DNA from: Plantago elongata
Taxonomy: Eukaryota > Streptophyta > Magnoliopsida > Lamiales > Plantaginaceae
Assembly: GCA_036897095.1 (NCBI GenBank)
Contig: JAYMSP010000058.1
Location: 34,245-98,244, forward strand
DNA: 64,000 nt
Direction: 5' to 3'
Part shown: one piece after another, positions 45,078 through 58,900 of the stretch
Position numbering within the stretch: the first letter of the stretch is position 1
Layout: every line of letters begins with the position of its first letter
The notes under the pieces: generated by a model
Database searches by the model: none
What the model saw: the letters and a program-made list of their open reading frames with translations, nothing else
Told to the model about the DNA's origin: nothing
Program-made: the position numbers and the translations under genes

Positions 45078-47753
45078 AGTAACCTTTATAAGTATTCATT
45101 CATATGCTCAAATTTCAGGTTGAGCTAACATTAGTGTAACCAATACTACTTTTCATGAGAATTGAGAATTTGAACTTATACTTCAATAGTTCACTTTTGA
45201 ATACCATTTTGTATTTTATCAACATGAAGTTGATTATGATATGAGTATTGTGGTTTCACATATGAAACATTAGTTCCTCAAGAACTTTACTCATTCAATT
45301 CGTGTTTGCTAACATGGTATATTCAGTCTCCTTGGGACTAAGTGTCGGAGATTATATCTCCCCTCATTGAAATTTCTCAAAATATTACTTACAAGTCAGA
45401 ACCTGTTGGTTTTTGAATTCGTTTAATCAATTGAACTTCAGGTCCATGAGCTCATTTTCTATCATCTTGATGTCATTTAATGGACTCACATGTAAGATCC
45501 TCATTTACATGTCCAATAAATCATGTCCATCGAATTTTACATATGCTTATTCATTTTTCGGTTCCATGTATACCGGTATTTCAAATCTCTTTCTTTGATT
45601 TTTCAAGTCAATACTGGTAATTGATATATGAAGTAGGCACATTTCATATCACATAGGCCATTTATTATAATTCATATATTTATGTCTTTTATGGCATACA
45701 TTACTCTTAAGGAGTACCAACTGTCTTATTCTTGCCATTTTATTGTATTGTACTTAGTACTAGAACCAATTTTCACTGAGGTGAATGAATCATAGTACAG
45801 TAAGCAAGATATCTCAATGTACAATACATGGCATTCTATAATTGATATGTAACTCTGTATGTCTCAAGATTTGGTCATAACGGGTTACCATTCAAATCAT
45901 AAAATTTCATGTTAATTTGAACATATCTTGATATAGTAACACGAAACTGAATCTTTAGTTCGAGTTTGAATTTTCAAATATATGGGATCAATTCGCTCTA
46001 CAAATTTTTTACGAGCTTATACATATTATGCCTCCCGTAAGCTAGAAAAACTAAAATATAATGCTCAGCTTAAAAAGACAACCATATTGTATGCTTCACA
46101 CATTAGTTCTCTGCGGAGAACAATATTATATATTTGCATAGTTGGATTTTCTTGTCCTGAAAAATAAAAGTTTCTTTCAAATTGAAGATCATACTTGTGG
46201 GTAAAGGCCATATATACATCAATAATTGTCAACTTTGTGACTTTTATTAATTCAAGATCTTCATTTACATGCTTAATTTCAGTGTTGTGACATGTCATAA
46301 TAATAAATAGAACACGAGATAGCTTTAAACACATAATCATATAGAAACTTCAAGTTTCACATAAACGGTTAAGTTATAACCGCATGGTCTAATTTGTTAC
46401 ATTAAATTGCATATTTTCTTTCAACTTGGGGTTTATGAGTTCTATACTTTATGCTTGTTTTTGTGTTTGATGCATGTATAAACAAGCAAAACGTTCACAT
46501 TCACATGGAATGAGAAGAATCAAGTTTTATAAATTGACCTGATCTTTCAAGTAAAGTTTAAAACTTTATTTTCCTTTTTCAAACACCTCTTGTGATGTGT
46601 TCATGAATGCACTTGTATTGATAAAATAGTGGTTATTCCACTTTTTATTTGCATTACCATCTTCCAACTACGCGGGTTGGTTATTTTATACTATATTTGC
46701 ATCACATCAATAATGACTTTTTTTCAGTATAGGTGGACATATCATCTTTCACTAGCTAGAACATTTGATCCATATGCAGATGGATTACCATCAATCATTG
46801 TACCACTTTTGGTGGTTATATTAAAATTCAAGATCTGCTGATCTTTGATGGAAAGGTATTCAACCTCTTAAATTTCCATCGTTCATGGTGAAGAAATATA
46901 TCATTTGTGCCTTATCTTAGCTTTATATTTATATCACATATTCACTTTAGAGAATATGATTTTGTATTAATCATCGCTTGAAAAGCGTTCTTCCAAATAT
47001 GAGTTTGGATATGAAACCACTAACAACAAAATTATAGTGGTTAGATAATACCATATGATAAGAAAAAGAATCTTCAAGAAAGTAAATTATGAACAAAATA
47101 TCACTTTATCTTCAAAGATGATAAGTAGATTTATTTTCTCAAATGATATGTAGCTCCATTGATGACATCATTCGTATTTTAGCTCCGTGACTCGAAACTT
47201 GTAAGTGATCACATGTCATCTCGGATCAAAATTATTTGCCATGATCTTAAGTATGTCATCGCTTAAGGTTGTTTCATGCATGTTTAGGATACGACTACAA
47301 GAACAAAGAACATGTTAGTATATAATCACAAATGTAAAATAATAAAATGAATCAATGTAGTATATGAATTTGAGAGATTGAGGTATGTAATAAGAAATCT
47401 CTTATTCATGATCGTCATCATTCATTGCCAATTGGAACTCTCTTCTTCTTCTAACTTTTCCTTTCCGCTCGTGGTTTATATTCACTATTAGTTGGTTGAG
47501 CACTATAGTACTGTTGATAATGTGTTAAGAGGAAAAGAGAGAAGAGCATGAAGAGAATAGAGATTATAATGGAGAGAATGGAGAATTCACCATTCCTTGT
47601 ATATTGTGTGTCCAATAAGTGTACAAATAGGTGGTATTTATGCAAGAGTAAAGTGAATTCAATATGAAGATGCACCATACTCCTCTAACCATTAACACCA
47701 TTAATCCATTCATTAACTAGTACAACTAATATACATTTATCCATAACACATAG

Positions 47754-49940
47754 AAAAAATTACAACATATTCGATGCTTTTCTATGCAAATGCACCTGAG
47801 CTGTTAAAATAAGCATTTTTCGGTTAAATTGTTGCACGGTGAACTTTAGACCCCTGTTTTTACTTACTTGTATTTGTTGCTTCAACACGGTAGCTACACC
47901 GTTGAGATATCCATCATCAAACTCCGTATCATCAACAACACCTGCTCAAAACATTTCCTAACTGGGCTAAAACTATACCTAACTCTCACAAAACTATCAC
48001 ATAAGTGCTTAAAAAGCTAAAGACAGTAACATTGATGTTTAAAACCATTACAAAGTCGGATCATGCTGCACAAGTTAAAAATAGTAACATCAATGCATAA
48101 ATCATATAACACTACCATATAAACGTTTAGGTCCCTCACGTTTTCAATTTTACGATGAACGCAATCTTTGAACTGCGACAAATAAATATTTACGTTGAGG
48201 TCCAAAAGTCAAACTTGATGCGAGAGGGTGTGAAATATTCATTTTCTTTTCCCTTTTCTTTAATTACTACATTTTCTTTTCCATTTTCTTTAATTATTGA
48301 ATTGTATTTTCCTTTTCTTTAATTACTTCTTTTTATCATTGAAAATTACAAACAACCTCATCATCTTCTCAAATGAAAGGGCTTTGAGTTTTCAAAAACC
48401 TCAAACAAATCCCTGAGGTTTCAATCAATGTCAAATTCCTAAGATTTCAATCATTGTCAAAACACCTCAAACAATTTATTTACAAAACTAAACGATCCAG
48501 TTATAAAACTAGACAATATATTATAAAAACTATACACTATTTTCTTCAATTGCTTTAGTTTCTTCATAGCATTTTTCTTCAAAACATCCAATCCACCCTC
48601 TTCACAATCATCACCAGCTGCGGGTCTCTTAGATCCTATATAACATGAAACTAGAGAATAATCATATGTGTTAAAAGCTAAACATAAAGTATTTACATAA
48701 AAACTAGAAATATGTGGTAGAACGAGATAAATTTCACCTAAAAAGTTTTTAAAACATTAAAAAGTAGACAATGTATATAATAATAACTAGACAATTTCAT
48801 ACAAAATATTAATAAAATTCAAACAAACAACAAATATCCAAAAAAAACATGACTACAGTGTACACAATCACATATCAGAGCTAAAAATCGTAAATAGTAG
48901 ACGATAGATGTTAAAACTAGACAATTTCACACAAAAAACTTAAGACACTAAAAACTAGACAAATAGATGTTAAAAACTAGACAATTTCACACGAAAAACT
49001 GTAAAACAATAAAAATCTAGATAATATATATTAAAAACTAGACAATTTCACACAACTTCAAACAAACAATAAAGCTCATTAAAAACATATACATTGTACA
49101 CAACCACGAAAATTCAGAGAAAATCACGATGAACCTGAAAAACACAACTACGTTCAAAAATGAAACTGAAAATCGTCATGAAACTAACAACAACGAAGCA
49201 ACAATAAAGAAAATTGTGAAATCAAACTCAACAACACAGAACAACACAGAATTGAGCTACAACAAAGCAACGATGAAACAATAAAATGCAAAATCGAATT
49301 AAAAAACATTAAAATCAAGTTGCAACAGACATTACCTAATGATCCTGCAATGAAATCCCCAAAAGTAGATAGGTAACCGGTCCATAAACGTATTTTTGTA
49401 GTATGAGAGATGGAGGCTAGACTTTTGTCGAAATTTCTAGAGAAAAACCATATGTGAAAGAAAGAGGGAGAAATAAGGAATGGAAAAAGAAAAAACCTGA
49501 GAAAGTTGATCCAGATCCAGTAATTGACCCGTGAAAAGGATCCCGCAAAAATTAAAAACGAATCATTGCAAACCATAGACAATTTACATATTAATCTAGG
49601 GTCTCTTGAACTATCCAAAATGTAGTAATACTTCTATGAAACTTAGTATATGTCAGAAACCGATTACAGCCAAACACAAAACTGCCAATGGGGAGAGTAT
49701 ATCACCCATGGAACCAGTTTCGAATACAAAAACAAAAATTCTATAACCGCAGCGCAACAATAAAAGTGGCAAGCCCCGCCATAATCTTGATTTATATCTA
49801 CAGAAATGTGCATACTTAAAATCTACAGAGCTACTCTTTAATAAGATATATATGAGCTCGAAAAGAACTCTGGAAAAAAGAATGTTAAAAATCACACGAT
49901 AAATTCCATGAATTAATTATCGGCACTATCAATATATATC
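47754..49940. other. AT-rich spacer and DRP2 3'UTR
   Basis: No gene seen. The last 250 bp probably include the DRP2 3'UTR. An A-rich repeat at 48750-49055 holds several copies of ACTAGACAATTTCACAC at spacings of roughly 60 bp. Confidence 0.45.
48750..49055. repeat. Irregular tandem repeat with ACTAGACAATTTCACAC core
   Basis: The core occurs about four times, interleaved with GATGTTAAAA and AAAAACTAGACAA words. Looser copies extend back to about 48490. Confidence 0.7.
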
Positions 49941-52900
49941 CTAAAATCTATAACTAGAGCCAGATGATGGAGGAGCAGGTGGCAAACGGTTAGGTGTGCG
50001 GCGGCTTGCACCAGAGTTGCCATCGTCTTGGGATGGATCACTATATCGCCGACTATGACCGTTGGACCTAGAATATGGATCAGCTGACCCATTTGCGGCT
50101 GCATCAAATGCAGATCTCCACTCATCGCCTGATGTTGAACTTCTTGCAGCAGTTGGACTACTTTCTGCTCAATTTCAATTGAAGGGTAAGTATCAAGCTG
50201 ATGCTCAATCACGGAAGTATTCAAGAAAGATGGCTAAGATATAAATATCACCCCAGACGTACAAAAGCAATGAATAAATGGATTTATCAAAACCATTAAC
50301 ACCTCATTTTATGAAATTACAGAAACAGTGTCATACTCCTACCAATACTACTGTTGTAGTATCATGTTGATAACCTCTGATAGCTTTTCCTCGTAACCAG
50401 AAAAATAAAAAATAAATTTAATCTGAAGACACTGTTTGGTATTTATATGTAATACAGTACTAAGATTCAGATATTTCTCTTATTTACTCTGATCTGATGT
50501 ACTGAAAGGTGAAAAACTAAGTGTGTCCATATAATAGGGGATGCCTGGAAGGGGTGGAAGATTAAAAAATTCTAGTGACTGGCTACGGTAAAGAACATAT
50601 TAGAAAAGAGAAATATGCAATTTTAATTTTAATGATCACCTGCTCCACCTCCATTAGAATAACTTGCAGCAGCTGCCCGACTGTCATGGATACTCAGTTT
50701 TTTTGTTAGCTTGGAAAGAAGGGATGACTGCTTTTGGTAACGCTCTCTTCTCCGCTTTACATTCTGGTCCTCCATAAGCAGCTCTTCTATTCTGACATTA
50801 CTTTGGGCACTGTAGTTCAAAATTGAATAGCCATATTATAAGATTAAAATGCAATGGGCAATGCTAGCAAACTAGAAGCACATGAACATGTCAAATAGAC
50901 ACAAACTAGATTGACAGTCTGAGTCATATTCACATTCATTTCATCATTTTCTGTCAAATGTTCCAAGCAAGTTCCAAAACTAGAAGAGGCTTATAATTCT
51001 ACAAGTACGAGTCTAACCTGATGGAACTGTACAGCTTATTAAGCATGTCTTCTTTCGCCTTCTCTACTTGGCAAAGTACAACTGCCTGTGATCCAATGAA
51101 CAGTGAATGTGAGGGAAGATTCAAAATTTCAGATAAATTAGCCAATCAAAGGGCCCTCAAAATACTAAGACCTTTGGAACATTAGCTGCGAGACTGTTCA
51201 GAACGGCTTCGACATAACCCCGTACTTCCTGAGACATCCATCGAAGTTCCTCTTCTGGATCCACAGGTCTTCTGGTCATAGTCTCCTAAATAGGGAAAAA
51301 CAAACGTAAGAATGTGATTTTGTGTTGCATAGAGCAGGATTAAGGTCAGATACTCAGATGGACTCAACACAGACTCAAAATCTATGAATATGACACTGTA
51401 TCATGTTTCTTAGCCAGAAGAAGTTGGTTGCATATGGCTCAACTTTTCTAAAATATCACAAGTCCACTACCATAATTGCAAGGAAAGCACAAAAACCAAT
51501 TTTGAATGGTATATTTATTTTTCGAGTATGACTCTTAAAAAACAACAATTTACTTTTATTAGCAAGTTACAAACTCTATCTTGCCAAATTGTCAGCATCG
51601 TCTGAATGTAAGACTAACAAACCCTTATATGATTTAAATGCAAAACAAAAGAATCAATTAAACTATTAAATTTCTTAGGATATTGTATGCCGAGCTTAAA
51701 GGTTGATTCATGGACCAAAACTTACAAGAGAGCCATCGGAGAAACTTTGCCGCATATGAGGACCAGATTCAATCTTCACCTGACCACCTTTAGCACTGAT
51801 TACATTTCTCAATTTATTTAACCAGTCTTTCTTATCCGCCATACTCTCAGCTTTCAGAACAAGAGAACTGTCAGCTGCAGATACATGCAACTCCCATTAG
51901 CTTTTCCAAAAATTAAACATATCAACAAGCAGTTCAACAAAAATTCCTAGAACCACCTTTCAGTACAGTTTTATACGGAACCCTGCTTGTTATCTTAAAT
52001 ACAAGACTTGGTGTTTTGCCAGCATCTGGACCATTTGCTTTTTTATCTTTAGAACTCTTTGAAGGAGCTTCCTCCTCCTCCGCAATATCTTCCAAATTAC
52101 ATTCCTGATATGAAAAATCAGCCACATCAACCCATACAACCAGATGCAACAGATAATATACACAAGAGTAATCAAATGCCTACATCTATTACATAAGACA
52201 GAGACTTTATCGGAGACAGCAAACTGCTAATCACATAATTACTAGGTTTTAGATATTCTACTGCTTTGCTATATTATTTTGTTATGCAATTTAGCAGATT
52301 ACCAGCACAAAAATCAGCCACATCAACCCACACAACCAGATGCAACAGATGAAATACACTAGAGAAGAACACCTACATTTATGATATAGACATGGACTTT
52401 ATAGAAGGCAGCAAAATATCACATAAATACTAGGTATCATATATCGACAACTATGTTCTATTCTCCTGTTATGCAATCTAGGAGATTACCAGCACAAAGA
52501 GTACCCCAATTTACAAACATTAAAAAATTTAAGGGCTAAGCCTGTGTTTCCTTTCTCCTTTGTTTGCTCAATTCATGCACTATCACAAGTCTTTATATAA
52601 TTCATGTGGCATGCAATAATGCAGGACTACAGAAATTGAATATGAATAAATTGTGCTGAAACATTTATTTCAGGCTATTCTTCATCTCTGGTTGCAATCT
52701 TCATTTCCCATGTCTAAGCCCATTAGCCCACCCTAAATCCAATTATTATTAATACCCATCACTCTCAGGTTATTACTGTTTTCATGTCTGCTGCAGAAAC
52801 GTACATTTAAAAAACACAACTTCTACAGAAACAAAACAGTATTGTGCTTGATCTATAACATTTCCAGCATAATTCTGTCAGATTATAATATACATATTCA

Positions 52901-55900
52901 ATTAAAACATCTTCAGGTATATAAGTATATGATAGCTTAATGAAAAGTTGGTGTGGGGGTTATCATATGGATTATATTGGGAATGGGTACCTCCAGAGTG
53001 ACACTGCCACGGAAACGGGGCTCTTCTTGTTTCTTGGTGTACCCAAGCTGCACAAACATTATAATAATTCATCAACAAAGTCGAGAGTATAGTTCAAAGA
53101 TAAATTGCAACACAGTCAATAAACAGATAATTTTGAATTAGCAGTGGAGCTCCGGGGGAATTACTACTTTTCCGATATACATAAAATGGATGTCTATATT
53201 GACCAAGAGAAAAGAAAGTAGGAGAGCATTGCAAATGCAAATTTATTATAAGAAAAACCAGCATTGAAATTGAAGAGGTTGAATCTGATATGAGAACTTA
53301 GTGAGTGAATTGGGGGAGTAAATTGCAATATAGACCAAAAAAGAAAGTAAGTGAGATCAATTGGAACCCAAATCAAACAAGGCTTACTGTTTACCATGTT
53401 AGTTTTTAGCAAGATTTGAATTAAAGAAATAAGGAATGGAAGCATATATAGTCGCAAGACACAGAAAACTTATTTATCACCTTCTCTAAATAAACAAACA
53501 AGGAAAACATTGTATTTCTTAGTACATCCAAAGGTTTGTAGCACTTACTTTGCCAGATTTTTCATTTAAGACAAACCATCTTCTAGACCACCCACTATTT
53601 TTACCACTTTTCTTCAGTAGGAAACCTGCAAACATGAAGAGAAGGTAAAAATAAAAAATATTTGAGAATGGAAAAAACATGAATGCAGCAGCCACTGTCC
53701 TTCATTATCATACAACAAGTGTCATATATTTAATATCAAACCAAGATGCCAGAGTTAATGAACACAGACAATATATACATATGAAACAGTACATAACCAG
53801 AGCAAGATAGAAAGGGCCTTGATCCCCAAACTCTACCAATAAACTGCTACACAATAGTTAAAATGAGTTTAAATTTTCATTTATGTATGACCCCAGATTA
53901 ATGCGAAATAAGATGTCTCTGTTTATCCATCTTGTGATGCAAATAGAACTGCTGCCCAAAAGAATCTTAGAGCATCTAGGATAGGTCCATAAGAATCATT
54001 TAATGCCGCCATTATTCACATTAATGGAGTTATTTCACATAGAGCTTCAGGGGGGAGCAAAACTGTGGGCTGCCTCAATATAATGCTGAAATGTACTTTC
54101 TGAAGGTTATGATGACCTAAAGAACTTATGTCATCAAATTCATTATTGCTCTTATACCCAAATGCCTCCAGGCGCTTATTTGAAAGAATATTAACAGAAG
54201 CTGATCAATTTAGAAATTAATTGTTGTACTATATGACTAACGGTCCTTCGTAGGTACATAACAGCCAATTCGAGGAAGCATTTTCCTGTGGAAACTGGTT
54301 TTTGCCAATAGATGCGCAAGGTACCAACACTCAAAAGTTGGCAACAAACAAAGCATTAAACAGCAGCTTCAAAATGAAAGAAAGACAAGGATATTCAGTT
54401 TTGCCACCAAAAAGAAGTGGATACATATAAAGTTCTCAACTTCTCATGGTTCATATACTAACAGGATTGAAGAACAAGAGGTTTTAAAACTGTGTGTCTC
54501 ACTAAATTTAAGTGCCTGATGTCATGATATGTAAAAGGGTGATAATAAGGTAACAGAACTACTTATGTATGAAAGATATGTTTGCATGAAGTCATGAACC
54601 TGCAGTTATCTCCCCTTCTGGTCCTGCAGTTTTCAATGAGGATGCCTCTTGAGCATCCTTATCTTTATCTGGCTGACTTTTGGTATCCTTCATTGTTTTT
54701 AAGCTACCTCCACTTTGTTGACCTCCGGGACTGGGTGCCTAAATAGAGGACTCAAGAAACTTAGAGCAGAATTAAAAGAATACAAAACTGAATAGCACAT
54801 GCAGCACTGCCATAATTTAGCAATAAACAATATCAGCCTCATCCCCAACTTCTCATAGACCACCTAAAAAAAATTAAAAAAGAAAAGAAATAGGACTAGT
54901 ACCCTGCCAAATAAGGACTGCTCTGCGTCAGGTGCCTTCTTTGACGATCTGCCCTTCAACTCATCTTCACGCCTCTGTCTATCCATCCTGGCAGAATGGG
55001 GAAAAAGCAAGAAACAGATTTACAAAAGTATTTTACTGGTCATTAATAACCAATAAATCTATGAAAATATTTTTACATCAGATGAATACATGGGTAAACA
55101 ACAGGAAACAGTAGGTTTGCAGTATGGACTCATGAAAGTTTTTTTTTTAGTTTGTTTTTTTTTTTTTTGGGGGGGGGGGGGGGGGAATGAATTCCATTTT
55201 TCTGCATATCGTCATAAAACAATCATGAATAGTAAAGTAGGTGTTTAAAACTAAAGCAATTCTTGAGCATACCGCCTCTGCACTAAACGGATAAAATGTT
55301 GTGGAGGAACAAAAGCTCGTTCCATGTCAACAAGTGCAACTACCATGTTTTTTGCTTCACTCTTGAACCCTTCCAATGCAGTTGTAGCAATTGCTATGAC
55401 CTACGTCAATAAAATATCAGTAAGCATATACTTTGTAAAAAGCACGAAACAGACAGTACATGTATGACGTTATGTTAATAAATTCTAGCTCTCTGAGTGT
55501 GTACCTCTCTCTTAAAAGGAGGATATCTCCCAAGACCTGGTGTGGCATTTGCAGCAGCTGATACAATCTCAATAAGTACCCGGTGCACCTGTTCAAAGAC
55601 TGTATTATTTCCTAGCAGGCAGACCAGAAAAGGAAACAGCTAAACTAACAATGGTTCAGGTACTGCATGAAACCAATAGGAAACAAGGGCACCAGACAAG
55701 GGAGTACAGCAACAATACATTTAAAAAACCTTTAAATAAAAATTTAGACATAAACGATTGGCAGATTCATCTTAATTCTCATGTTATTAACGATCAAATT
55801 ATTAAAAAAATGAACACGTTGAGAAACATAGAAATGACATAATACAGACACCTTTGTAGTTTACCTCATCAACACAAAGACGTGAAGGTTCTTTAGCAAG

Positions 55901-58900
55901 CTCTAAAACACCCTTAATTAATGATCTCAATCCTTTCTCAGGGGAGATAAGATAAGGTTGATAACCATCTGCTTCGAGTACAATCTGGCAAACATGTAAA
56001 GCCATGAGTACATACACTTTTAAGACTTAAAGTACATAAGGCTAAAAGGCAAGACCATATACCCTCTTGACATTATTTATGTCGAAATGTCTATCTAAGG
56101 GTAGTTGCTTGATCCTGCTGGGAAAATTTCCTTCAAAACTCGAAACAACTTTCCATCCACCACCCTGTAAAAGACCAAGGAACTCAATAACTACAAGATA
56201 AATAGCATGGTGCTGAAACACAAGCATACAACTGAATGACATAGTAAAAGCCATGAAATGTCACACGGCAACTAGTTAAATGACCTCTTTCTGTTAAGAG
56301 AAACACACATAGAATGAACAGGGTCTACTGGGAAAAACTAACTAGGGCACACAAAGGCATGAAACGTCCATTGCAAAAGAGCTCATGCAGTCAAGTCAGT
56401 CTACTACTTGGAAAACCAATTTTCGTGATAAGAGATGTTAGTAGTAGATTTAAAAGAGCAAAGAAATTTAAATGTCCTCTGCTTCCTGAATAGTTTAGGC
56501 AGTGTTTGGTATAGAGTTAAAACCTTGAGTCAAGGAAAAAATCAGGTGCTTTTAATCATGTTTTCTTGGTTTTAGTCGTAAACCAAACACTGTCTTAGTG
56601 CATTAAGGCTTTAGGTGTCAGTAGGTCTTTTGCAGAAAAATGAGCTTGAACGCAGTAATGACTCCAATTATTTGAATGAAAACTTCTCCTTTGAGTTAGA
56701 AGCACCAATTATGATTAGGAGCTCAGCTGTAATGATATAAGTGAGACTCGTCCAAACAATCAACTATTAGTATTTATCAGGAAGGAAATTTTCTTTACAC
56801 GTCTACATGGCTCCATCCTGTTTATATTAGCAATAATTTTCCATTCAAACGTAATACACTACAAAAATAAATAAGAAGTCCTACATTTTATTTCACATGA
56901 GTTTGCTGACACAACCAAAACACAACTTGCTTACATTCCTACCTCTCCAGTTGTTATATGCTGGAGGAACTTGTCTTCAAATTCACGGCAAAGCTCAAGA
57001 GCTAAAGCTTTTGTACCCTCAGAAGTATTAACCATCTGCTCACCAAATTTAACAAGTTCATCCTGTACACTTTGGGACTTGCCCTGGAGCCTGCGAGGTA
57101 CCAATATGTAAAGATCAAGAGACAAGTACAGGAACTCAGTACATGAGTAAACTAATGAAACATCTGCAGCACCAGCAAGGACATATTGATTTCTAAAAAT
57201 TTCTAGAAAGTGAGCGTTTGTTTTTTTTTTTTTCTAATATAAGAAGCAGATTACTATCAGAGAGCAGATAAATGAAAACTAACTCCGGATACATAAATAT
57301 TGAATCATGAATGAGCTTGAACACAGAACAGAATCATGAATGATATTATAAAAGTATACTCCATCAGCAATGGTATAGAGAAAATACTACATGAACTGAT
57401 GATTTTGTAGTATATCCATAAGAAACCAACAGCCACCACCAGATCGTTCAGCAAGAGTACATAAGACAAACAAGAAGCTTGAAAAGGAATGTACCCAGAG
57501 AGGAGATTTGGAAGTCTAATTTTCATCCGATTTTGTATCTGTTGAGCAAGTGTTTCAACCAAGGCTAATCTACCAAGCTTGCTTTGTGGGGCTCCTGTGA
57601 GTATAGATTTCAAACTTTCACTCTCCGCTCTCCATGCAGTTTCTAAAGAATTATCAGCCCCAACGCTCCCTGATTGGGCAGCAGCAATAGAGACTGATTG
57701 GCCAATCAGAGCAACCCATGGAATGTCAGATGTACTTCGTGGTCCTTGATTTAGTAAAAGAGCCTGCACAGCAGCAAGAATTTTTGGTTCTGAAGATACT
57801 TGATCTATCTTGCTAATAACTCCAACAGTTCGTGTACCTAAAACAATAGAAGTAGATATAAGATTTCATACCAAAATATACAATATCTCAAATATATAAC
57901 TAACACAAAGCCCTACATTCCCCATCAAGCTCCTTCGCAATTCTGATGGCTTTTGCTGCAGCAACTTCAGGGGCCTGGGAAGCAGGTATCACAACCAGCA
58001 ATATTGCATCTGAACGCTCAGCATACCGAGACTGCAGGAAAAGAAAAAAGAACCAAAAAAGGCGAGCTATCAGACTACTGAAAGTTAAGTTCAATAATCT
58101 CTGGATGCAGTTGAAATTTTACTGTGGTTGTTCTGGGCCACAACAATAAAGCATACGAAATTAACTATTTAACTCAATTGCAAATTATCTTTAATTTGTT
58201 TGCCAGATAGGCAAAAATAATATCATGCACAACTGTACCAAGAGATACCTATTCAGCTAAAACTATGAATGAAGCTCGGTAAGTAGTGCTTCCAAAATCC
58301 TGATGATTGAGGCTTCATTTGGTTGGAAGGAATATAAGGGCATGACAAAGAGAGAATGTTTACTCTTCCATCATTTGGTTTGAATAGGACAATCAGGGAC
58401 TTATCAAGTACAAAAATTAACTGATCTGAATATATATATCAGCCCTCGCTCACTTAAATTAAGAACCTGACAATTTTCCAAGAAATCAAGTACTGCCAAA
58501 TTAATGGAAAATAAGAAATAAATCAAAACATTTTCCTGAACAATTTAGCTTTCCCTTTATCCCTTAATTATTAATTTTTCCGCCATTTTCCATCAAACCA
58601 AATGGGGCCTGAGCATATATCTCAGAAACAGAAAAGGAAAAGACAGGAAGTAAAACAGAGGAATGGCGGATGCTACTCACCAGAGAATCATCTAGATTCC
58701 CCTTGTCCACCCCGGGTAAATCAATCAGTTTTAGTGATGGGGCTGCATATGATAAATAGTATTAGAAAAACAACTGATCGAAGTTCAAAAACTATATACA
58801 TTAATGTGAGATGACGAGGATCTATGTTTTTCATGTAACACAAGAAACATCTACTGGCAAAAATAAGTTGGTTAACAATGAAAGATAAAAAAATTCAAAA

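Larger units (their letters stand above)
40915..47748 (-). mobile_element. Degenerate copia-like LTR retrotransposon with nested solo LTR
   Basis: LTRs at 40915-41151 (237 bp) and 47523-47748 (226 bp) start with TTAAGAGGAAAAGAGAGAAG after the first two or three bases and end CATTTATCCATAACA. Perfect 5-bp target duplications CATAG flank the whole (40910-40914 and 47749-47753). Just inside the left LTR is CTCCCCTTC, a polypurine tract on the minus strand, so the element points left. The left LTR begins AG rather than TG, a point change. After removing the nested LTR the element is about 3.6 kb; no intact gag or pol frame remains. Copia assignment rests on LTR size and on a degenerate match to the TATCA primer-binding core. 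Confidence 0.82.

Noticed and set aside
49184-49895. Minus-strand hydrophobic frames near the DRP2 3' end
   Set aside because: They arise from A-rich plus-strand sequence read as Phe/Leu codons; no start context or homology.
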